DNA of 64,000 bases from Glandiceps talaboti. Its lineage: Eukaryota > Hemichordata > Enteropneusta > Spengelidae. Each line of letters opens with the position of its first letter. The first letter of the stretch is position 1. Shown here in pieces: positions 62,801 through 64,000 of the stretch. The stretch spans positions 33,414,832-33,478,831 of the forward strand of contig NC_135549.1 in NCBI RefSeq assembly GCF_964340395.1. The letters are read 5' to 3'. The notes below the pieces were generated by a model. That model saw only the letters and a program-made list of their open reading frames with translations. It was not told where the DNA came from and did no database searches. A program made the translations under genes and the position numbers.

Positions 62801-63146
62801 TATATACAATATTAGTCTGGGCAGGTTGATCGGTATGTACAATATTCAAGTGCCAACATTGCAAGTCATCCATTGCATTGGATTCAAGTGCCGACATTGC
62901 AAGTCATCCATTGCATTGGATTCAAGTGCCGACATTGCAAGTCATCCATTGCATTGGATTCAAGTGCCGACATTGCAAGTCATCCATTGCATTGGAGTTC
63001 AGATGCAGACAACATTTATTTGATATTTGATACTGTAAGTTGTGCCTTTACAGTAAAACATCTCCTACCTGTTCTTGAAGGGCTTCAATAATACTTTCGA
63101 GTTCTTGTATTTTACATTGCTGCTGGTCCTGGTATGCATCAAGACT
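22307..63146 (-). CDS. GRIPAP1: GRIPAP1 (GRASP-1) homologue, 3' part, 14 exons, N-terminus outside window
   Basis: Vertebrate GRASP-1 is a long coiled-coil scaffold of recycling endosomes. It is a Rab4 effector, links to syntaxin-13 and binds the GRIP1 PDZ adaptor (AMPA-receptor traffic). Fourteen minus-strand exons, all bounded by AG/GT, join in frame to 520 residues ending at TAG (22307-22309). Coding order: 63146-63069, 57748-57656, 56933-56742, 54144-54040, 50142-50101, 45696-45583, 43743-43666, 41895-41800, 40621-40529, 32489-32274, 31100-30990, 26217-26127, 25280-25126, 22405-22307. Diagnostic segments are [20 protein letters not shown] (residues 298-317), [43 protein letters not shown] and [14 protein letters not shown]. 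All match the conserved C-terminal region of vertebrate GRASP-1 as I remember it. Almost the whole product is predicted heptad-rich coiled coil, with no membrane segment. The vertebrate protein is about 840 residues, so roughly 300 N-terminal residues are missing to the right. An exon skipped between phase-0 junctions cannot be excluded. Confidence 0.93.
22600..23050. repeat. 40-bp minisatellite split by a TIR element
   Basis: Unit ggagtatttgggtgtataac then tactgaatcattgactatgg. About four copies precede 22763 and one follows 23012, so the element at 22763-23012 interrupts the array. Lies in the last GRIPAP1 intron. Confidence 0.85.
22763..23012. mobile_element. 250-bp TIR MITE (GCCCCRTCTACAC ends)
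   Basis: The left end gccccgtctacacggcacta and following cctacctgaggtagg pair with the reverse complement of the right end (gccccatctacacataggtc). CAT (or CATT) is present on both sides relative to the uninterrupted array unit. TIR form and 3-bp duplication suggest a PIF/Harbinger-type nonautonomous element (inference). Confidence 0.75.
23197..25116. repeat. 27-bp minisatellite, about 70 copies, in GRIPAP1 intron
   Basis: Unit ttcatatctctagcagtaca plus ctatatt. Variants: ctgtatt/ctgtatc and a shortened gcatgcactg form. The array ends about 9 bp from the splice donor of the exon at 25126-25280. Multiple-of-three unit gives false frames. Confidence 0.97.
25126..25280 (-). CDS. GRIPAP1: GRIPAP1 exon, residues 437-488
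   Basis: 155 nt. Acceptor tttattatag, donor AAG|gtaagt. Encodes (D)[11 protein letters not shown] ... then [20 protein letters not shown], the conserved C-terminal coiled coil. The 27-bp minisatellite starts only about nine bases downstream of the GT donor. Confidence 0.95.
26127..26217 (-). CDS. GRIPAP1: GRIPAP1 exon, residues 407-436 plus first base of the next codon
   Basis: 91 nt. Acceptor ctttgtag, donor CTG|gtaagt, ends in phase 1. Encodes [20 protein letters not shown] then [10 protein letters not shown], matching the conserved IIETYVMDS region of the family. It is the only non-phase-0 junction in the window and joins exactly to the next exon as GAT. Confidence 0.93.
26385..26421. repeat. 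G-rich (GGT)n-like tract
   Basis: gtggtggtggtggtggtggg in an intron; low-complexity. Confidence 0.85.
26537..26692. mobile_element. 156-bp foldback MITE
   Basis: The left arm gtacgtgaaacatgcataca ... gaagtctactgaagtgacc pairs with the reverse complement of the right arm (gatcacttcagtagacttcc ... gcacgtttcacataaatgta). Loop about 20 bp. No coding. Confidence 0.7.
26776..27224. repeat. 38-bp minisatellite, about 12 copies
   Basis: Unit ggatatatacaactccatac then ctattggttaatctctct. The first copy is 2 bp shorter. Very homogeneous (only c/t in aatctc/aatttc). Confidence 0.95.
27225..27780. other. Intronic sequence, nothing recognised
   Basis: Between the 38-bp and 48-bp arrays of the same GRIPAP1 intron. 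Confidence 0.5.
27785..30582. repeat. 48-bp minisatellite, about 58 copies
   Basis: Unit tgtaggatgttatgttcaat, gtgcaacctagcctattact, ttggggta. Subtypes at the ctatt/cccatc/cttact position and gga/ggt. 48 is a multiple of three, so both strands are open almost end to end (964 codons minus; 286 and 647 plus). The only major + break is gtatgaagg at about 28655. Confidence 0.98.
30990..31100 (-). CDS. GRIPAP1: GRIPAP1 exon, residues 370-406
   Basis: 111 nt. Acceptor ctgtacag, donor AGA|gtatgt. Starts with a Ser/Thr/Asn-rich stretch ([12 protein letters not shown]), then [20 protein letters not shown]. The [12 protein letters not shown] piece corresponds to the conserved QQEKWMLEE-type motif of vertebrate GRASP-1. 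Confidence 0.93.
31385..31995. repeat. 32-bp minisatellite, about 19 copies
   Basis: Unit aaatacatcatcaaatagg then cacccccttacac. It occupies the middle of the 1.2-kb intron between GRIPAP1 exons 31100 and 32274. Confidence 0.95.
32050..32190. repeat. Two-copy direct duplication, about 70 bp
   Basis: caatgaactgacataatat... acccattctgtatgtgcatagctggt occurs at about 32073-32117 and again at about 32128-32176. Confidence 0.7.
32274..32489 (-). CDS. GRIPAP1: GRIPAP1 exon, residues 298-369 (most conserved block)
   Basis: 216 nt. Acceptor gctttcacag, donor CAG|gtattc. Begins [20 protein letters not shown], nearly identical to the vertebrate GRASP-1 block as remembered, and was the basis for the gene call. 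It then runs into a Ser-rich linker (GDSSSVSSW) with no coiled-coil tendency. Confidence 0.95.
33349..35154. mobile_element. 1.8-kb insertion of unknown type within family A copy
   Basis: Interrupts family A between ggaatt and ttatag; TT is present on both sides. Starts tgacacacac and ends tacagca. No terminal inverted repeat, LTR pair or recognised enzyme domain was found. The interior 33780-34150 is unusually GC-rich. Two small open frames in it (33798-34088 plus, 33332-33679 minus) match nothing I recognise. Confidence 0.6.
35557..35768. repeat. Compound (CA)n-(CAGA)n-(CATA)n microsatellite, within family A
   Basis: Sits at the same place in the element as the CA tract at 53789-53889 of the other copy. 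Overlapping open frames on both strands are artefacts. Confidence 0.95.
36259..36618. mobile_element. 360-bp TIR MITE with 9-bp near-perfect target duplication
   Basis: The left end tagtcttggttacccagact and reverse complement of the right end (tagtcttggttacccagact) match perfectly. The arms continue for about 85 bp. Flanks gtgcatatg (36250-36258) and gtgtatatg (36619-36627) differ at one base. Confidence 0.8.
37060..37430. repeat. Degenerate two-copy block inside the 3.2-kb element
   Basis: acaccactaccaacaaccgc, then gaccgccattttg, gtcaaataacgca, ttcggcgtgcgtcacagact occurs twice in the same order (37060-37235 and 37236-37425). Confidence 0.7.
37988..38073. repeat. (AAT)n microsatellite
   Basis: Pure aat tract of about 85 bp. 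Confidence 0.97.
38930..39360. repeat. Nested tandem repeat: composite unit with an internal 9-bp repeat
   Basis: The module aagctacccggaccatcgcc, gaggaatagaatgtatttcg, tgcaactctag occurs four times. It is joined by variable numbers of the 9-bp unit atgtattaa, so outer copies differ in length. Confidence 0.85.
40529..40621 (-). CDS. GRIPAP1: GRIPAP1 exon, residues 267-297
   Basis: 93 nt, phase 0/0. Acceptor tgttatag, donor ATG|gtatgt. Encodes [20 protein letters not shown] then [11 protein letters not shown]. The proline-containing LPPYYCQEI breaks the coiled coil and probably marks a hinge between two coiled-coil blocks (inference). Confidence 0.86.
41080..41440 (+). repeat. Dispersed repeat family D, three imperfect units in GRIPAP1 intron
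   Basis: Units carry tatatggaatttgaagagtg-like and cataggacaggtgcg modules, similar to 2860-2960. Confidence 0.55.
41800..41895 (-). CDS. GRIPAP1: GRIPAP1 exon, residues 235-266
   Basis: 96 nt. Acceptor is a T10 tract followed by gcag; donor CAG|gtaaag. Encodes [19 protein letters not shown] then [13 protein letters not shown], coiled coil. Confidence 0.88.
41905..42190 (+). mobile_element. Family B fragment
   Basis: tttgtagaagacaccccctc, gtgtctgataatgcaaggtc, ctacaaatatggccgccatt in the order seen at 16480-17330. Confidence 0.6.
42952..43407. mobile_element. 456-bp foldback MITE with arms of about 155 bp
   Basis: The left end ggggaacaccactccaggaa and reverse complement of the right end are identical for over 20 bp. 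Further pairing includes gagaaacatcaagttgatct on the left and its inverted partner on the right. No coding; no clear target duplication. Confidence 0.75.
43666..43743 (-). CDS. GRIPAP1: GRIPAP1 exon, residues 209-234
   Basis: 78 nt, phase 0/0. Acceptor gccaacag, donor GAG|gtaaga. Encodes [18 protein letters not shown] ... NNELE, coiled coil. The intron before it is filled by the 34-bp array (43999-45510). Confidence 0.86.
43999..45510. repeat. 34-bp minisatellite, about 44 copies, degenerate
   Basis: Unit attattactggtagtcatac then accttagcctactg. Many units lack the tact/ttct block (30 bp). More diverged than most arrays in the window, so probably older. Confidence 0.93.
45583..45696 (-). 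CDS. GRIPAP1: GRIPAP1 exon, residues 171-208
   Basis: 114 nt. Acceptor ttttgtttcag, donor GAG|gtaggc. Encodes [19 protein letters not shown] then [19 protein letters not shown]. The segment KGWFERRL is unusual for a coiled coil and looks like a useful family marker. Confidence 0.88.
45773..46410. repeat. 27-bp minisatellite, about 21 copies plus degenerate tail
   Basis: Unit gcacaacatatggtatggtg then gggtcat. All three plus frames and two minus frames stay open. The tail units read gatggaagcagtcacaacac. Confidence 0.96.
46897..47640. repeat. 26-bp minisatellite interrupted by a MITE
   Basis: Unit gggcatgcacaacacatggt then ctgaca or atgatg. It shares the core gcacaacacatggtat with the 27-bp array at 45773, so the two arrays are probably related. 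The MITE 47093-47477 splits it. Confidence 0.9.
47093..47477. mobile_element. 385-bp foldback MITE with perfect 9-bp target duplication
   Basis: The arms span almost the whole element. The left end tagactctcttacagccctc pairs with the reverse complement of the right end (tagactctctcacagtcctc). GCACAGCAC flanks both sides (47084-47092 and 47478-47486). The 9-bp duplication suggests a Mutator-type mobilising enzyme (inference). Related copy at 7846-8031. Confidence 0.88.
47815..48140 (+). mobile_element. Family B fragment
   Basis: tgaatggagatatgatttaa, gtgtctgataatacag, gctgaatttcaataactgaa, ttcactacaaatatggctgc; close to 16520-16740. Confidence 0.65.
48230..48840. other. Intronic sequence, no supported gene
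   Basis: Includes a short family-A-like piece (48402-48436). A 79-codon minus open frame at 48494-48733 has no splice context or family that I can support. Confidence 0.4.
48840..49255 (+). mobile_element. Dispersed repeat with two sub-copies and a terminal hairpin
   Basis: tctggacatggaaaattcgc with aaacaaaatggctg and ggcagccatattggatcgta occurs at 48870-48930 and again at 49022-49078. The segment ends in ccaagtttgaaaaaaattgg and a GC-rich hairpin taagtccctgtcccggactt...gggactta (49212-49248). Confidence 0.6.
49436..49847. mobile_element. Candidate 410-bp TIR element
   Basis: ttatattatagcattaccaa then ttccagtgaatttt at the left pairs with the reverse complement of aaattcactggaattgacaa, aactataaaataata at the right, with small gaps. 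No coding. Confidence 0.5.
49848..49989. mobile_element. 142-bp foldback MITE
   Basis: The left arm aacaataatgtatgccctcc, cagtccataatggac..., gcaaactttg is nearly perfectly inverted at the right (65-bp arms, short loop). Directly adjoins the candidate TIR element at 49436-49847. Confidence 0.8.
50101..50142 (-). CDS. GRIPAP1: GRIPAP1 small exon (42 nt), residues 157-170
   Basis: Acceptor ctgtatttcag, donor AAG|gtaggt, phase 0/0. Encodes [14 protein letters not shown]. Very short, but both splice sites are strong and the heptad pattern continues smoothly on both sides. Confidence 0.8.
50473..50518. repeat. (CATA)n microsatellite
   Basis: Pure catacata tract of about 45 bp. Confidence 0.95.
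50519..51660. other. Intronic sequence, nothing recognised
   Basis: AT-rich; small open frames without domains. Confidence 0.5.
51665..52075 (+). pseudogene. LINE ORF2 relic (region between endonuclease and RT)
   Basis: In frame: [50 protein letters not shown] and stop. After a frameshift: [14 protein letters not shown], stop, then [18 protein letters not shown]. The pattern (K)xWYDxxCxxxxxE, then KREYR, then a (K)xFWxxxKGK motif is characteristic of the linker before the RT domain in CR1/Daphne-like LINEs. Several stops; neither the endonuclease nor the RT core is present. Confidence 0.7.
52076..52640. other. Intronic sequence, nothing recognised
   Basis: No supported feature between the LINE relic and the family A element. 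Confidence 0.5.
52643..53944 (+). mobile_element. Family A dispersed element, most complete copy (1.3 kb)
   Basis: Starts actgccaatggcattgtagc acaactg and ends ctcagttcagttgtgctta, so the termini share a short inverted AGCACAACTG. The 5' half has about five degenerate sub-copies of gttgctatgggcatggtctt. The middle has aatttgcatatcactcatgg and atttcagcccaatctgctca, each twice. The 3' half carries the (CA)n tract just before the end. No protein. Confidence 0.75.
53789..53889. repeat. (CA)n microsatellite within family A element
   Basis: About 95 bp of uninterrupted ca ending in gagacagacagatg. Confidence 0.97.
54040..54144 (-). CDS. GRIPAP1: GRIPAP1 exon, residues 122-156
   Basis: 105 nt, phase 0/0. 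Acceptor atgtag, donor AAG|gtgaga. Encodes [17 protein letters not shown] ... SIQDNNK, coiled coil. Its donor lies about 95 bp from the right end of a complete copy of the dispersed element at 52643-53944. Confidence 0.85.
54345..54850. repeat. About 112-bp tandem repeat, 4-5 copies
   Basis: cctagctatgtctgccgggt, cctccccaggtagctag, gtgctcttcttggcgtattg, taaattct recurs with starts at about 54371, 54483, 54596 and 54705. Each unit itself contains cgggtcctcccc twice. Confidence 0.85.
54851..56200. other. Intronic sequence; one TIR-like end at 55436-55475
   Basis: aagggcatgaggcaacaatt with cttgtg at 55436 matches the end of the 9751-10821 element. The partner end was not found. Otherwise nothing recognised. 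Confidence 0.5.
56213..56440. repeat. 32-bp minisatellite, about 6-7 copies
   Basis: Unit gttgaaattggggtgagttg then atgctggggcaa; some units have acactgaggcaa. Explains the Pro/Gln-rich minus open frames. Confidence 0.93.
56742..56933 (-). CDS. GRIPAP1: GRIPAP1 exon, residues 58-121
   Basis: 192 nt. Acceptor acaatag|AGT (56935-56934), donor AAG|gtaaga. Encodes [15 protein letters not shown] ... [10 protein letters not shown], a Gln/Glu-rich coiled coil. I chose this acceptor because it keeps phase 0 with the previous exon; a nearer ctag (after 56921) would break phase. Confidence 0.85.
56952..57540 (+). mobile_element. Family A element, 3'-truncated copy
   Basis: Starts atagtgccaatggcactgta tcacaactg, carries the 'gttgctatgggcatgg' sub-repeats and aatttgcgtatcagtgatgg, and stops before the 3' terminus. 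Confidence 0.7.
57656..57748 (-). CDS. GRIPAP1: GRIPAP1 exon, residues 27-57
   Basis: 93 nt, phase 0/0. Acceptor gttgtag at 57750-57749, donor AAG|gtagga. Encodes [20 protein letters not shown] followed by [11 protein letters not shown], a coiled coil. The intron before it (57749-63068) holds the 4.8 kb 33-bp array. Confidence 0.85.
58008..62845. repeat. 33-bp minisatellite, about 146 copies, with higher-order structure
   Basis: Unit gttgattggtatatacaata then ttagtctgggcag. Subtypes: gactgatatg, gtatgtac, ctaggcag, gatcgg, taatctg. Subtype combinations recur at multiples of 33 bp (for example gtatgtgc...gactgatatg at 58573 and 58804, 231 bp apart). Three units with an extra base (gggtgaggttg) occur at about 61626, 62090 and 62786. 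Both strands are open for over 1000 codons because 33 is a multiple of three. Confidence 0.98.
62845..62998. repeat. 38-bp tandem repeat, four copies
   Basis: Unit ttcaagtgccgacattgcaa then gtcatccattgcattgga. It begins exactly where the 33-bp array stops, with no unique sequence between. Confidence 0.95.
63069..63146 (-). CDS. GRIPAP1: GRIPAP1 exon (first in window), residues 1-26 of the visible fragment
   Basis: 78 nt, phase 0 at both ends. Acceptor tttttacag before AGT; donor CAG|gtaggag at 63068-63067. Encodes [10 protein letters not shown] ... EALQEQ, a charged heptad-type coiled coil. It sits about 220 bp from the right end of the huge 33-bp array in the next intron. Confidence 0.85.
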
Positions 63147-63255
63147 CTGTAAAAATAATATTATTATAATGAATACATTCCAACTTGTTACATTCAACCA
63201 ACAAGTCTTGTCACATAACAGGAGTGTTGAATATTTGGTGGGGGTTAAAAATACT

Positions 63256-63301
63256 GGCACTCCAGTATGGCAAGGATTGCTTTATTTAGTTTTGTAATTG
63301 T

Positions 63302-63340
<39 letters not shown>

Positions 63341-63790
63341 ACGAAAGCAATCCTTGCAGTGTTGTAGTGTTAACACTCTGAACCCCCACCACCACCAAAT
63401 ATTGGACACTCCCCTTATGTGACCTTGAGTTATGACTCATTCCATCCAGGAATACTAGACAGAAAGAAAACAATCATCGCCACAGTGTAATGTCAGCATT
63501 CTGTACTCACCCCCATAAAAATTGATCACTCCCTTAGATATCTCACATTTATGCATCTGTGCATTTAATTGAGGAGTAGTAGACAGAAGGAATACAATCC
63601 TTGTCACTGTGTATTATCAGCAGTTTCTACCCTCCCATCAAAATGGTCACTCCCTCACATAAGAAACATAAAGCGTAGCTAAAAATGCCGCTCCCCAAAT
63701 AAATAGTGAGCATTTCCTTATGTAACTTCAATTTTTGCATCAGTGCTTCAAGAAATAGAAAGCAGAAAGAAAACAACCTTTGCAGTAATA
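63256..63790. repeat. Degenerate tandem repeat of about 124 bp with a (GAAA)n tract
   Basis: caatccttgcagtg-like modules at about 63347, 63471, 63594 and 63774, each followed by 'cccccac/caccccca...aaat..tgg..cactccc'. A pure gaaa tract lies at 63302-63340. Confidence 0.7.
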
Positions 63791-63889
63791 TAGCTTCATT
63801 TTATTGACTCTATTTCAATTTCATTTTTAAGAGCCCAGCCAAATGGCCCAGCCCATATGCTAGGAGCCTAATGGTCGGGCAAAAACACC

Positions 63890-64000
63890 AGGCCAGGCAG
63901 CCTGGCCCAGTCCATTGGCCACACCCAAGTGCCATGTCCCTGTCCAATGACCACACTCAAGTGCCATGTCCCCGTCCAATGGCCACTCCCAAGTGCCATG
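63890..64000. repeat. 32-bp tandem repeat, at least three copies, continues off the right edge
   Basis: Unit caatggccacacccaagtgc then catgtccctgtc. Confidence 0.85.

Noticed and set aside
63150-64000. Further upstream GRIPAP1 exon
   Set aside because: No coiled-coil reading with flanking AG/GT in a compatible phase was found; the region is degenerate repeat.

Overview
The window is eukaryotic, metazoan, intron-rich and AT-rich DNA. It holds one clearly recognisable host gene, on the minus strand: the 3' part of a GRIPAP1 (GRASP-1, GRIP1-associated protein 1) homologue. Fourteen exons between 63146 and 22307 can be read with consensus splice sites and compatible phases. They give a continuous 520-residue, coiled-coil-rich C-terminal part ending in a stop codon. 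The N-terminal part lies beyond the right edge. About 1.56 kb of coding sequence is spread over about 41 kb, because nearly every intron carries its own minisatellite and/or transposon insertions. The organism cannot be named from this sequence alone. Intron-resident private minisatellites, many small inverted-repeat elements, LINE and DDE-transposase relics and a well-conserved GRIPAP1 suggest a non-vertebrate animal, plausibly marine (amphioxus or hemichordate would fit). That is inference.

Layout. 1-22 kb (downstream of GRIPAP1) is gene-poor: minisatellites of 54, 39, 43, 31, 54 and 60/53 bp, several TIR or foldback elements, a degenerate DDE transposase on the minus strand (9.2-9.7 kb), a 1.07 kb element with a perfect 9-bp target duplication (9.75-10.8 kb), a LINE relic (12.7-13.5 kb), and a possible exon resembling the P2X7-type 'RL-NTDW' domain (2.3-2.5 kb). 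22.3-63.1 kb is GRIPAP1. Its introns hold arrays of 27, 38, 48, 32, 34, 27, 26, 112, 32, 33 and 38 bp units. Intron 32.5-40.5 kb holds a nest of insertions, including a 3.2 kb element whose two ends carry a 20-bp perfect palindrome repeated with exact 35-bp spacing. 63.2-64 kb is degenerate repeat.

The longest open frames in the window (up to 1285 codons) are translations of minisatellites whose unit length is a multiple of three. They are open on both strands and are not genes. The most interesting structural signals are the phased palindromes at 36.7/39.8 kb; a 43-bp minisatellite that appears to be an amplified MITE end; an inverted-repeat MITE with a perfect 9-bp target duplication inside a minisatellite, with a relative at 7.8 kb; and the recurring pattern of one private minisatellite per intron.
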